A stretch of DNA of 64,000 bases from Vidua macroura (taxonomy: Eukaryota; Chordata; Aves; Passeriformes; Viduidae): assembly GCF_024509145.1 (NCBI RefSeq), contig NC_071574.1:65122395-65186394 (forward strand). Reading direction: 5' to 3'. The translations under genes were made by a program, and so were the position numbers. Shown here in pieces: positions 27,001-39,080 of this stretch; the stretch's first letter is position 1, and every line of letters starts with the position of its first letter. The notes below the pieces were generated by a model. It made no database searches. It was not told where the DNA came from and saw only the letters and a program-made list of their open reading frames with translations.

Positions 27001-28256
27001 ACAAAGTTTGATTTTTTTTTTTTTATGGTCAAATGTCTATTAGCCTGAAGTCAGGTAATTACATTGTGTTTTCCAGTATTCCATGTACCTGGCAGTGAGT
27101 ATGTCATATTTATAGGTAAAAGCAAACTAGTGATGAGTCATGTGATAGGAGGTAAATATGTGAATTTCCACAGTTGGTTCTATTATAAAAATATTTTGTT
27201 ATTTAACATCTAACATACTTAATTTTGTAGTCAGTTTTTATAGAGGTTGTTTTACCTAGAGGCTAGTATTTTGTATATGCTTTAACTGTTGCACTTGAAT
27301 GTGGAAATTTGAGTTTAAGACTGCTTGAGAGGCAGAATTAGTTAAATAAAGTTAAACAGTGAGTTGGTCAATATTTTGGAAGTTGGAAATATTTTTAGGA
27401 AGTCTGGTGTTTTTCTGAAAAGTACAATGAGAGACTATATGACAATGTTTGAAAACCATACCTGTCTGGCAGAAGGACTAACACTGAATAAATGCAATAC
27501 CCATGTAGATGCTTCCTGGGGTACATAATCATGAAGTGATACCCAGTGAAAAATGAGAGAGGAGCTTTACTGCAACAGGGAATAAAACCTCCTTGATTAG
27601 TTGAGGCCGTAGCACTGAAATCTGTAATTTCTTTCCTGTGGGTGTGTTGTAGGGAAATGCTCTCGGGCGACTTGCTGGCAGCAGTTGGAGTGTGCTGGGA
27701 TTGTGTCATGTTTCCCACAAAAGCTTTGCTGTGCAGCCACATGACTGCGGCATCCCAAAATAATCACATAATCTCGCTGCTAGAGGGCCTGCCTCACACT
27801 CGCAGCAGAACTCTGCTTGGAGCATAACTGATCTTTTTTTTTTCCTTTTTTTTTTTAAGCAGAAGATGAAGGAAACTTTACAAATGCTCCCTTATATTAC
27901 TTGTCTGGTTTTTATCTGCCAGATGTTGTAGGAAGTGAGTTGTATATTTAAAAATACTTGAAGTTGTCCAAATATTTACTATATTTTTTCCAATGGAGTT
28001 TTGCTTTAGAGAGTGGGTCTTAAAATTAAAGATATTTCCAGGTTATTGCTTGTGAAAAATAATGTCTGGGAACAGCTGCAGATAATTGAATTTTTATTTT
28101 GTTCCTAAGGTTGTGATTTTTACTTCTGCTGGCATTTCTGAAAATCTCAGTAATTCTCTTATGCAACCACTGGCAGCAATAATATGCTCTGAAAAAGCAT
28201 GAGAGACCCAGTCAAGGCTAGGAGAGAATTTAATGCTTAAAATAGGGAAATCTATT
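24045..28256. other. Intron interval, no gene seen
   Basis: AT-rich sequence without recognisable exons. The GC-richer bits around 26230-26340 and 26590-26720 were inspected and not assigned. Open frames reach 115 codons (27395-27742, minus) and have no known domain. Confidence 0.55.
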
Positions 28257-28359
28257 GAGCAACCAGATCCAGTGAAAGATGCCCCTGCCCACGGCAGGGG
28301 GGTTGGACCAGATGTCCTTTAAAGATCCCTTCCAACCCAGCTTGTTTTGTGATTCTGTC
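28257..28359 (+). repeat. CR1 LINE 3' terminus
   Basis: 'gagcaaccagatccagtg' is followed by 'gatgcccctgcccacggcag', 'gggggttggaccagatgtcc' and 'aaagatcccttccaaccc', ending in 'tgtgattctgt', one unit of the CR1 (ATTCTRTG)n tail. Orientation is plus, and the copy is 5'-truncated as most CR1 copies are. A little more CR1 ('caaggctaggagag') may precede it from about 28213. Confidence 0.88.
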
Positions 28360-29094
28360 AAGTGTTAATATGTTCAAATTGTACATGTTTTGAAACAATT
28401 GCTGTTTTTTACTACTTGTCTTTCCTATTTAGATGGCAAAGGGAGGGAGATAATATTTGTAAGATCTGCTAGGTTTTTATGTGAAGTGGTTTTTTTGTTA
28501 GCTTGTTTGTTTTCTGTGGTTTGTGTTTATTTTTTTTTTAGAGGCAGAATGTAATGTTATGTAATTGTAAAAGACATATATTGGTTTGGTTGGGGTTTTT
28601 TTAGTTCTGTATGCAGTACAGCAGCTTACTTTCCCTGCTGTATGCAACATTTAGAAGACTGTTGAGAAGGGATGCTGTAGCTTTTTTCAGGGTAGCTTTC
28701 TCTTGCCAATAGAGATTATAAAGACAGACATATCTCCTGTTTTGCCTAACCAGAAAAGAAAGGGGGGAGCCTGTCTGCCCAAAACTTGGCTGTGTAAAAG
28801 CTGAAGGTTGTTCTGCAAATTTTGGATGTTCAATACGAGGGGAAAAAAAAAAAGGCTGGTTAGAACTGCCACAGTTTTATGTGGTGAGATCTTACCAGCT
28901 GACTGATGTAAATCATTATCTTCTGTCTTGGGTGAATTTTCTGATTTTTGGCATCTAGATTGCCCTTGTCAAACATGGATTTATGAACACTTGCCACTGT
29001 TGAAGGATGCTTCGTAACCAGGTATCCAGTAGAGTTACCTAAATGTGACACATGGAGCCATTACTTCCTAGGTACCCTGATGTTTGCAAGTCAT
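28360..29094. other. Short intron interval, no gene seen
   Basis: AT-rich sequence with T runs near 28527 and an A run near 28842-28853. Nothing recognised. Confidence 0.55.
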
Positions 29095-29652
29095 TGCTCT
29101 GGCTTTGAGCTTCTGCTCCTCTCCTGTGAGAGGTGCCACCCTGGAGTGCTGTGTGCAGCTCTGGGGCCCCCAGCACAGAGGGGACAGGAACCTGTTGGAG
29201 CGAGTCCAGAGGAGGCCACAAAGCTGCTCAGAGGGCTGGAGCATCCTTGGATGTGGGGACAGGCTGAGCGAGCTGGGGTTGTTCAGCCTGGGGAAGAGAA
29301 GGCTCCAGGGACACCTCATGGCAGCTTTTCAGTACAGAAGAGAGGCCTAAGGAATGATGGGGACAGACTTTTTAACAGGGCCTGTTGGGACAGGACAAGG
29401 GGTAATGGCTTTAAGCTAAAAGAGCTTTGATTTAGGTTGTATATAAGGAATAGATACTGTGAGGGTGGTGGAACAGCAGAGCAGGTTATCCAGGGGAGCT
29501 GTGGATGCCCCTATCCCTGGAAATCCCGTAGGCCAGGTTGGATGGGGTCTGAGCAATCTGATCTAGTTGAAGATATTCCCCCCTCATTGCAAAGGGATTG
29601 GGCTAGATGACCTCCAAGGTCTCTTCCAACCCAGACCTCTGTAATTCTAGTG
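29095..29652 (+). repeat. CR1 LINE 3' end with the end of ORF2
   Basis: In the plus frame starting near 29084 one reads 'TLECCVQLWGPQHRGDRN' and 'LLERVQRRPQS', matching the C-terminal end of CR1 ORF2 (family pattern HLEYCVQ.W.P, LERVQRRATK). The 3' part follows in normal order: 'acaggctgagcgagctgggg', 'ttgttcagcctggggaagag', 'ggggtaatggctttaagct', 'ctgtgagggtggtgg', 'ggctagatgacctccaaggt' and 'ctcttccaaccc', ending with a degraded 'ctgtaattcta' tail. The coding part is frameshifted relative to the family, so it is inactive. At about 560 bp this is the longest clean CR1 3' segment in the window. Confidence 0.95.
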
Positions 29653-32600
29653 AAAGTGTGCAACATCAACTTCCCCATTCACTTTCAGTTGCCTGTGAGG
29701 TCTTCAGTGAACTGATTCTGAAGTTGCTTTTTTTCCAGACATCTTTTGATGATTAAAGCAAATAAGGGATAACTTTTGATGCTTCCAAATTATGCAACAG
29801 CTGGTGTGTGTAACTTTTATTTTTATGGTTATTGCTGTCCTCCCCATATTCAGTAATGCCGAGAGTCTCTTTTTAGAGCTGTGTCTTTTTAGGACAAAAC
29901 ATAATATGCATATGAGTAGCTGTGGAATAAATTGTTGATGTCAGTGCCACCTTAAAACCTTTCTACTTTCAGTGTAGAGACCATTACAATGTGTATGTAG
30001 ATTTTCAGATGTAGTGGGCTTGATGAGGTGAAATATAGCTCTTCTGTTGTATGAAATGGTTGCTGTATACATGAAAAATATTTCAGCAAAGCTTTCTGGG
30101 CTTATTTAACTTATTTAACACAAGTAATAAAAGTGCCAGATCATAAGAAAAATCTTGTGAACAGGTGCTCACAATTTTTTTTATTTGAATGTCTCAGTAA
30201 CTTGCTGTTTATTTTTGATATTTTTCCTGTAGATATTTATTGTTTGAAATGATAAAAAAGTAATGGTAGCAATACATTTTAAGCTCAATGAAGGGTTACC
30301 ACATTGATTCCTCATCTAACTGAGGCTGAAAGCTTCAGATTTAGTATGTTTCCATCTTAGTTACGTGAAAGAGCTGAATTTCCTTATCTGCAAGAGTTTC
30401 AGATTTGTAACTTCAGGCAGGGTTAAACTTTGGAATTAGCTTAGATTCTGTCTGTGCAGGAGCATTGTAGCAGTGGTGCTGTGTGTGGGGGTGGGAGTTC
30501 TGTTAGGGAAAGGTGCAAAAAGCCTCCCACTAGTTTGGAGTAATTTAATTTTTAATTATAATATCTTTTATCCAAGAATCTCCAAGTGCTTTACAAACAC
30601 TTACAGCTTTATTCTCAAAACGTTCTTCTGTATTGCACTGCTTTGCAATAAGGAGTGCTGTGAGAGTGAAATGTTACCTTAATTTTCCACATACGAGATG
30701 AGCATGTTATGTGTCTAGTGCGACAAATGTTCATTGATGACACGAGAATGTGAGCCACAGTATAGACCACAGTTTTATTAAACTTAATCATACAGTTGCA
30801 GGTGAAAATTAAAGGCTGTAATCATTTTGTTAAAGTCCTTGAACTGTTCCACAGTCACAGATGGATTCAGTGCTAATGCTGGTAGCAGACATTGATACAG
30901 CAGTTGCCAGGCCTAAAGCTGATAGTTTTCTCACTGTTCACCAGACATGAAAGTTAAAATAGGATTAAAATCAGAGATATCCATTCCTTATTTAATCCAT
31001 TTGTTGGCTCATTCTGCTTCTTCATCTTATTTTTTAATACTATTTTGTACAGCCTCTGAGTAATGAAAAAGTTTGTAAAATGGCTTTTGAAGAGCTGCAG
31101 TGTTTAATCACTTGAATACAAGTTAGAAACCTAAAAGATATAGAATAAGAGAAGACAAAGTAATTGAATGATACTGCAAATCTCAACTACAAGAGTTAAG
31201 AGGATGCAAGTTCTGCTGTTTCCTTGGGAGCCTCCTCATTTGTTTCCTTTTTTTTTTCCTCTTGTCTTATTTAATCAATATAATAAATATATATAATCAA
31301 TATAGTTTTCAGCTTACTGCTTCTTTATATCATGGTTCTTTACCACAATGTCACCAGCCTAGCAGTCTTCAGGTTACATCTGTATCACATCAGCTGCCTA
31401 AAACTGTAGCTGGGGTTACTGGTTTTTGCTCCACCTACCCAATATGGCCATCTAATAATGTGTTTGTAAAAAGCTGAGAACTTATCATTTGCAATGTTTC
31501 CATGATGCATTTTCCTCCAAAACTGGGCAAGCTTTGGTGGAATAGCAATTTTATTTCAATGAGAAATCAGTAGAGCAAGTTTCCTGTAGGCATGGTTGCA
31601 GCAAAGGGGAGGTCTTGTGTAAAAAGCTGGGAACTGTGAAACACAGATGTTTATAACCAAGCTTTTATGAAAGGAGTAAAGAATAAGAAAGCTCCCATGA
31701 AATATTCTTGATTGAAAGGATCTGCTTTTCCTTAGAGGCCTGTGAACAGCTCTGTATAAACAGGGAAAGCCAATACAGGTATGAAGGCTTCTTGTTTGGA
31801 TATCTTATTTGTTCTGTTGGTTGTGTTTTCTCTAATCCTCACGCTGCATCAACAGTTGTGTATCTGTGAACATCTGTAAAATTGACTCTAGTGAAAAATT
31901 CAAGAAAAGAGAAAAACATGGCAATGCTGCAGAACATAAAAAAAAAAAAGAGGTTCCATGGTTTCTTAGCCTGGATTATTTGTTTGTTTTTTACAAAGAG
32001 GAAAAAGTTACTTGTGAAGCTTGAATTATTTCAGTTACTTAGATTGTTGGCCTACCATTTTCTTCTTCTTTACTTTTATGAGTAAATAATGAGGAAAGTT
32101 GTATGTAACATTGTAAAGATGAATTGTGAATTTGATTGGTTGCATGCTTCCACTTTGGCTGGATAATGACACCTTTAGATAAAGCTGAAAATAAGTTTGA
32201 CTTCCCATTTTCAGATTTGGATTTTGGCTCCTTTTCTGTCCTGAAACCTTATTTTCCAGTGTATATGAAGACTCCTCTCACTGTTTTGCCCAAAATATTT
32301 CCTCTTTTTTAATTCCTACTGCATAGTCCCATTCCACAGAATAAGTCCACATTTTTTTCTGTTTTCACCTACAGTGAGGAAAATGGGATTTTCTAGTTCT
32401 GCAATTTAGTGGCAATTCTGAATTTCATTGGTTTCTGTGCTAAAAATGCAGATTTCTTAGAATATTTGTTGTCTTGAACGTTCATTTTAATTCAAATATA
32501 TGATCATGAACTGAGATTATTGTGCATTAAATTACCACACATTAACTGTGAAGGTCTGCTTCTTACCTCATTTTCCCAAGTCATGATTTTTCTTTTGTGC

Positions 32601-33195
32601 TTTCAAGCATGTAACAAATGCTACTGCAAAACACTTGGTATGATTGCTGCTAAACTGTGTAAGTGCTACTCAGCTCCAGGGGTGAAAAAGCCAAGGTGTC
32701 AGGCTCACAGTGGTGCTTTCTGCTGGTTCATGCAGGCTTTGCCTGGGTCTTTCTATGGGGTAACAGTTCACCTCTGACCGCTCGGAGGCCTCCAGGGATG
32801 TTGGGCTGAAAGGGCATCATCTCTCTGGGAAGTCGCGGGTTAGACTTCTCCCTGCTTCAACACGATTTGTGCCTTTGGTTTATTTCTGATTTGGTGTGTG
32901 ATGATTCTTTAAAGCAAAAGACTTAATGGGTTCCTTACTTTGTATGCTACAGTAATTTGTCTTGATTCCTTGGGTTTTTTATTCAATTTCTAGTCTGCAA
33001 ATAAAAACCTCTCTTAAGTTCCAGTGTGTATTAAATTTTTTTTTATTTATGTTGCCTCTGATATAAACAATATGCAGCAGCATCCTTTCAATATCCTTTT
33101 AGCAGAGGATGCTAATAAAGATTGGTTTACTAGAACAGACACTTAGTTTTGTTAATTTTCTTCATTATTTGCTGGTGGGAGCCAAGTATTAAGCA
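29653..33195. other. Intron interval, no gene seen
   Basis: AT-rich sequence. It holds an AT microsatellite-like patch near 31273-31306 (aatataataaatatatataa) and a GC-richer stretch at 32670-32850 that I could not assign. No exon or known repeat was recognised. Confidence 0.55.
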
Positions 33196-33650
33196 CACAG
33201 GACTCGAGGTGAGGCCGGCCCAGCCCCGAGCAGAGCAGAACACTCCCTCCCTTGCCGGGCTGGCCATGCTGGGCCTGCTGCCCCCAGGACAGGGATGTCC
33301 CTCCTGGCTGCCAGGGCACTGCTGGCTCAGGTTCAACTTTGCACTGACCAGGAGCCCCAGGTCCCTTTCCCTGGCACTGCTCTCCAGCCCTCATTCCCCA
33401 GTCTGTCCGTACATCCAGGGTTGCTCCATCCCAGGTGCAGAATCTGGCACTTGCCCTGTTTGAACCTCACATGGTTGGTGACTGCCGAGCTCTCACATTT
33501 GTGAAGGTCTCTCTGCAGGACCTCTCTGCCCTCAAGGGAGTCAACAGCTCCTCCCAGTGTTGTATCATATGTGATCTTGCTCGGGGTCCCTTCCAGTCCT
33601 GCATCCAGGTCATTAATGAAGATGTCCATCACATGATGTTTTTACCAGCT
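33196..33650 (-). repeat. CR1 LINE ORF2 reverse-transcriptase relic
   Basis: On the minus strand an open frame of 99 codons (33632 to 33333) begins with MMDIFINDLDAGLEGT and contains LGGAVDSLEGREVLQRDL, the part of CR1 ORF2 around and after the reverse-transcriptase active site. Where the family has the FADD catalytic motif this copy reads TYDT, so both catalytic aspartates of the motif are not intact. The downstream CR1 section (33330-33196; 'ctggctgccagggcactgct', 'ggctcaggttcaactttgca', 'ccaggagccccaggtccc' on the plus strand) follows in another frame. The copy is truncated at both ends and lacks the 3' tail. Confidence 0.92.
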
Positions 33651-34660
33651 GTTTGTTGGACATTTTATCCAGAAGGATACTGGGAGACAGCACTGAAAGC
33701 TTTATGTCACTTCACTTCCCCGATCAACTAGGTGGGTTACCTTGTCTAAGGGTGGCACTGCTTTATAAATTGGAAAAATGCTGGTTGCTGTCTGATTAAA
33801 GAAAATGGGGAATAGCTTGAGTTGTCTTCCTGTGTTCTGTAACTTACTCATCATCATTGAACCTATGAATCTGATACCAAGCATGTGCTAAATGATACTG
33901 GAATACGATTTTGTCATTTTTTTTGTTTGTTTTCTGGAGAAGTTTGGGTAAAAGCAGAGGTGACCACTCTAGGTTGTTTTTTCTGGCTTGTTCTTCTTCA
34001 TTGTTGAATATTCAAATAGTAACACGTCCATAGTCACTTGACAGACAAATCTAAGTAACTGTTGCTCTGCAACAAATTGTTGTGAAGGCTGTACCTACAG
34101 AAGGCAGAAGGTGCAGAAGGCAGCTTCTGAAAGCAAAATGTCTTGCTAGGTTTGATAATATGTTCTTAGACTTCACATTTACATGTCATACAGAAAAAAA
34201 GCACAACTGAACACCTAAAAATAGACAAGGAATTCACCCAGTGTTGCAGAAGGGCAAGGGAGTAAGAGCAGTGTGGAGCTGGTGGCCTGGCTGCTGAGGC
34301 AGTCTGATTCTTGCCTTCTCTTTGTTGGGGCTCTTCCTTCTGGCTTTTTCTTTAACACTTGCTGTGAAGTTGAAGGCATGAAACTGGAGATGATTTCTCA
34401 GAATGATTTGGGAGCACTGAAGCATAGCCAGATCACGATGAAGCCTACAGTAATATAAATATTATATTAAGGTTGGTATTAAACTGTAGAAAAGGACACA
34501 GCAGTATTTTGAAAACTCTAATTACATAGGTTATTGCCAAGCTGGAATGAAATTCATTGTTTTGCCAGTAGCCAAAAGATGGAAGATAAGAGTTACGAGC
34601 AGTGTCATAAATCCTGGGAATGCCCACTTTTTTGGTATTAAGGCTTTGTTGTCATGTTCT
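33651..34660. other. Short intron interval, no gene seen
   Basis: AT-rich sequence, nothing recognised. Open frames are about 60 codons and overlap on both strands. Confidence 0.55.
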
Positions 34661-34912
34661 CCTGAAATGTGTTCAGGATTGTTTTTATATCTACTCTTTC
34701 AAGGTGCCACTGAAAAAGTAAATGTTGCAAAAAAACCAGATTTGTGTATGTTAGATACATAGAATAAGTAAAGAGTTAAGAAGTTTTATTTCAGCTTTGT
34801 AACAGACATTCTGTTTTATTAGTTCATTATCAGAAATCAGTTCAATCTGTCAGTTTGGTGCTTTATGTGAACTTTTCCAATGGCAACCAGAAAATTTTTT
34901 TCCCCTTTTATA
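34661..34912 (+). repeat. Copy 1 of a ~250-bp intronic direct repeat
   Basis: Begins 'cctgaaatgtgttcaggatt' and runs through 'agatacatagaataagtaaa', 'gagttaagaagttttatttc', 'attagttcattatcagaaat' and 'gtgctttatgtgaacttttc' to 'caatggcaaccag'. A closely matching copy in the same orientation lies at 37436-37680, about 2.78 kb downstream. The middle part (about 34752-34886) is almost identical between copies; the left third differs by several substitutions and small indels. It resembles no repeat family I know. Confidence 0.9.
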
Positions 34913-37435
34913 TAAATCAGAAAATCTGTCAAAGTCTGCCTTCAGCCTGGCTGTTCATCCATATGCTGCAGGATGCTGAAAGAACAGGAATGCAGCTATT
35001 TCTTAGATAGAACTATTTTACTGTGTTCTGCAATGCTGGATGTGGAAGCTAATTAGCATTTTTTTGAAATTTCTTTGTAGTTTGTTATTACTCTGTGCAA
35101 AATTTCACCTGGGTTTATGCAAATGATTTCATATTTATCTTGGTAGGGTGGTACGATGTCTGAATGGCAATGGCTTACAATAAGAAACAGGATTCATTTT
35201 CTAGCATCTTACAAAACAGTCTCTCTAAGCAATTTAACCTTTTCTGTGTGAAGCAGTCACTGGGGAACCTTATGTATAATGCTACATTATAATAGGCTCT
35301 TGCACATAAACCAGCTTTAAACATTTTTTCCTCAGTATGCTGCAGAGGTTCAGTAGTTTGTTTTTAAACTGAGCTAAAATAACCATAACAGCTTTTTGTG
35401 GGTTTAGAAACCAGATGTCAAGATTCTCAGAAATGTCTCGCTGCCGTAGTGCTGTATTTGAATTTCTACTGGTGCAGATGTGAACTGTGATGGGCTAGTG
35501 GGTCATCTGATTCTCTAAAATTATTTTGCAGCCATCATATCAGAAATGTATATAATAAAATAATTCAGCTTTTTATGGTGATGTACATACTAATGAGAAT
35601 CTACTAGATGTTGATTTTAAGGAGAAAAATTTCAAACTACCAAGAGAATAAATGTGAATGTATGTAAAAACTTTCTTTCCTCTTAGAGAACTTTTATTTC
35701 TCTTTTCTTCTCAGTCCTCCTTTGCTGCACTGTAAGTTTTGCCATCAGGTCCAGTAGACTCAGTGATTTCAAGGCATTAGGAAAAATAAATCCACCAGTG
35801 TACACTCAAATGAATGCATCCTGCAATATGTTACTGCTAAAACTACTTACACTGAGAGCAACTAATTAAATTCCACTGATGAGATTATTTTTTCTTCTCA
35901 GAATGGGAAGTGTCCTTTTCACTTTTCTGTCTTTCTTATAATCAAAACAACGTATGTTGTAATTGCTGGTTTCTTGATGAATTCACAGTAATAATCATGA
36001 ACTGTCGGTTGTTGGTTTTGGCTTGACGCAAGAACATTGGTGCTGTCTTGAATGAGGTATTGCCAATATACAAGTAAGGATTAGGTTTTTTTGGAATGTG
36101 TTTAGTATATTCAGTGAAGCTGTATTACAGGCAGAACATGGCTTTAATCCAAGGCTTTTCCATCAGTTATTGGGGAAAAAATTGACAAACTTTCCCCAGT
36201 AGTAGATGTAGTTTTGGGTAGATTCTTCTCTCCATCTCTGCCATTTCTCTCTGTATCACTGTCCCACCAGTGTTTTAATCTTGACTGGTTTGATCTCAGT
36301 TTGTAGACTTCTCTCTTGGTGCAAAGATTTCAGGGCAAGCTTATTGCAGTGGCCAACCAAACCAGTACATCTTCTCTCCCCTAGCACATGTTTTTTTTTA
36401 AAATTAGCCTTGTTTCTGGACATTTTACCTGTTTTCCTGGGTGAGTTTGTTTGTTGTTTTGGGGCTTTTTTGTTTTGTTTTGTTGGTTTTGGGGGTTTTT
36501 TTTTGTGTTTTTGTTTGTTGGTTTTGTGGTTTTTTTTTTGGTTTATTGTTTTTCTTTCTTGTTTTTTTTGGGGGGGGGTTGTTCTTTTTTTTTTTTTTGA
36601 TAAGCCAAGGCTGCTAATCCATGTGTCATTTTGGAGCCATCAGGTATGATGTCAGCTTTTCCCCTTCAGTCTGTTAATATTTTTCTGAGGAGAAATAACA
36701 TGTTGGCAGAGGGCTGCCTCAGCAGCCTGATCCTATAGGACAAATGGGAAAATCAAGTAACAAGAGCTTCCATGAATGAATACATCTTGTACTTCACAAG
36801 TATTTTGGCATAGCTGAGCCATCTGCTGCATAGAACTGAAAAGTCCTGAAGGCAGTGTCTGCAGAATGTTGGTTCCAGGCAATGCTTTGTCTTTGCAGGA
36901 TTTGGTCTTTTTACTTTGCCTTCATGGTCTCATGTGGGGCCTTTCTCCTGCACAGGGGTGGACTCATTAAAACTGGACCAGATTCTTAATGCCCAGTTCT
37001 CAGGGAATGGGCTGTGATTTGACTATACCAAACTTTGGTTTTCCTCTGGACTCTTTGGCATTATGCTTTTTTTCCTCTCTTTTTCTGGGGTGCTGTGGCT
37101 GCTTATGCCTAAGTGACATTTTTCTTGGCACAAGCTGACAGACAAACCTGAGAAATAGTCTGAAAAACTGCTGCTCTTGACTCTTTTCCCAGCTAGGAAC
37201 TGTGCTGATTTTATGAATGGGAAAATAATCCTCAGAGCATGTTATTCCAGTCTAGATGGAGTTTCTGCTTAGGCTGGGTAAGAGTTTAGAAACCTCTGAA
37301 AGGACTCAGTAAGTCATGTGGGAATGTGAATCTATGAACTACTACCTTAGGAAACTCAGACATTTAATTTCTTACTAAGAATGTATCTTCATATGTCTTC
37401 CAAGTATATAAAAGAATATTAGTGACTGAGGTCCA
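34913..37435. other. Intron between the two direct-repeat copies
   Basis: AT-rich unique-looking sequence plus the T/G tract at 36445-36599. No exon recognised. The 122-codon plus frame at 36281-36649 is a Phe/Val/Leu/Gly-rich product of the T/G tract. Confidence 0.55.
36445..36599 (+). repeat. T/G low-complexity tract with a G9 run
   Basis: About 155 bases almost purely T and G (gtttgtttgttg, ttttgttttgttttg), including nine consecutive G at 36570-36578 flanked by T runs of 8 and 14. A likely site of sequencing or assembly error in length. Confidence 0.9.
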
Positions 37436-37680
37436 CCTGAAATGTGTTCAGAATTGTTTTTATTGCCACACTTTCAAGATGCCACTGAAAAAGTAGATGT
37501 TGAAGAAAACCTGTTCTGTATGAGATACATAGAATAAGTAAAGAGTTAAGAAGTTTTATTTCAGCTTTGTAACAGGCATTCTGTTTTATTAGTTCATTAT
37601 CAGAAATCAGTTCAATTTGTCAGTTTGGTGCTTTATGTGAACTTTTCCAATGGCAGCCAGCAAAATTTTTTCACCTTCTA
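37436..37680 (+). repeat. Copy 2 of the ~250-bp intronic direct repeat
   Basis: Begins 'cctgaaatgtgttcagaatt' and ends 'caatggcagccagcaaaatt', parallel to 34661-34912. Shared blocks include 'agatacatagaataagtaaa', 'gagttaagaagttttatttc' and 'gtgctttatgtgaacttttc'. Differences such as acagacatt/acaggcatt and caatctgtc/caatttgtc show that the copies have aged separately. The flanks on either side do not match. Confidence 0.9.
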
Positions 37681-38784
37681 TAACTCAGTGAATATGTCTT
37701 GTGGCAGCATGAAAGAGACTTTGAGATGTTGCAGAGAAAAAGTGAAAAACTTGTTTATGTAATTTCAAGTGGCTTGCTCTAGTTGTTGTTAACAGTTTTT
37801 GTGATAATATTTTGTTACAGTGGGGTTTTTTAGGAGGTTGACATGATTGAGTGGGTTAGTTTATAAGGGCAGTGTCAGTTTTCAAATTGCAGTCTCCTGT
37901 ACTGAGCAATGCTTGTGGTGAGGTACTAAGGCATGGCTTTATTGGAGTGTCATCCATTGCAAGTCAGAATAAATTCCTCAGCATGTAAAATGAAATGTAT
38001 GAGAGTCATGTTGTCCTCTACAATTGATTGATGAAGTGTATAACACTGCTCTGCTGGGGAGTTTTCCCATCTGTTGCAGAGGACAATATGTACAGAGGAA
38101 TTCTGAATCAATGCTGGCCTGAGCAGAATTAAGAGAAAAGGAACTTTTCTCTTTGAATTCTAATTTTTGGGAGTTTTCATTTTTTTTTCCTGCAGTATAT
38201 CTTGCTCTAAGTGCTGTATATGTTTTTATGCAGCTATTTGTTCAGGGAGAAATTAAGTGTGTAAGAGAAATTTCTCCCTTTTGTTCTCTTTTGGGAATCA
38301 CAAGGCTCTGTTGGGCCACCTGGCATCCTGGGCTGAGTGCAGGTCCAGCTGGGCAGGAACAGAGTCACTCATGTGCTGCACAGAGGAACAAATGGCATCC
38401 TGATGATGGTGGGCTCTGGGGTGGCACACCACAGCCTCACTAAACTCCTTTGCAGAAATTTGGGGTGTTTGGGAGGTTCCCTATGTATGTGCTTCACAAG
38501 TGCAATCAACTCTGTGGTAAGAAACATTATATATAATCACTTAGGGAGTCTAGCAGTCTCCTGGTTTTTCATATTTTGCATAATGAAATTATTTCATGGG
38601 AACTAAAGATGTTTGTAATAGCTCTTCTGGTAATTTAGCAAGTCTCACTTCACAGGTAATTCAGTTTTTCCTTTATGGAATAAAATAACTAGCATAGCTT
38701 TCTTGAAATTTTCCTTTACTATTACAATTTTATATATACAAGGGCTATTAATGTAATTTTCACAGTTCAAATTATTTCATTTTA
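37681..38784. other. Short intron interval, no gene seen
   Basis: AT-rich up to about 38290, then a GC-richer stretch to about 38460 that is not assigned. No known element. Confidence 0.5.
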
Positions 38785-39080
38785 AGAATCACAGAATAGT
38801 TTAGGGTTGGAAGGGATCTCTGGAGATGATCCAGTCCAATATCCCTGCCAAGGCAGGGGCACCTAGAGAATGTTACATAGGAATGTGTTCAGGTGGATTT
38901 TTAATGTCTCAAGAGGAGACTCCACAACCTCTGTGGGCAGTCTGTTCCAGGGCCCTGCCACCCTCAGTGTAAACTTCTAACTCCTGTTGATGGAAACTTG
39001 TTGTGTTTTATTTTATCACCATTACTGCTTATTCTGTGCCTGGGTACCACTGAAAAGGTCTGGCACTCTAGGATTGGTCT
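38785..39080 (-). repeat. CR1 LINE 3' end
   Basis: The antisense CR1 tail 'agaatcacagaatag' leads into 'gggttggaagggatctctgg', 'gatgatccagtccaat', 'ctgccaaggcaggggcacct', 'caagaggagactccacaacc', 'tgggcagtctgttccagggc' and 'accactgaaaaggtctggca'. About 295 bp in minus orientation, with the 5' side truncated at about 39080. Confidence 0.95.

Noticed and set aside
29080..29430. 116-codon plus frame
   Set aside because: It is a shifted frame through a CR1 3' end; the family-like peptide is in the neighbouring frame.
32755..32860. tRNA-like B-box ('gcgggttagacttctccc')
   Set aside because: No matching A-box or cloverleaf arms could be drawn upstream.
36563..36580. G9 run as a possible G-quadruplex
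   Set aside because: A single G run without three partner runs close by; better explained as low-complexity sequence.
36281..36649. 122-codon frame rich in Phe, Val, Leu and Gly, membrane-protein-like
   Set aside because: Its composition comes from the T/G low-complexity tract.
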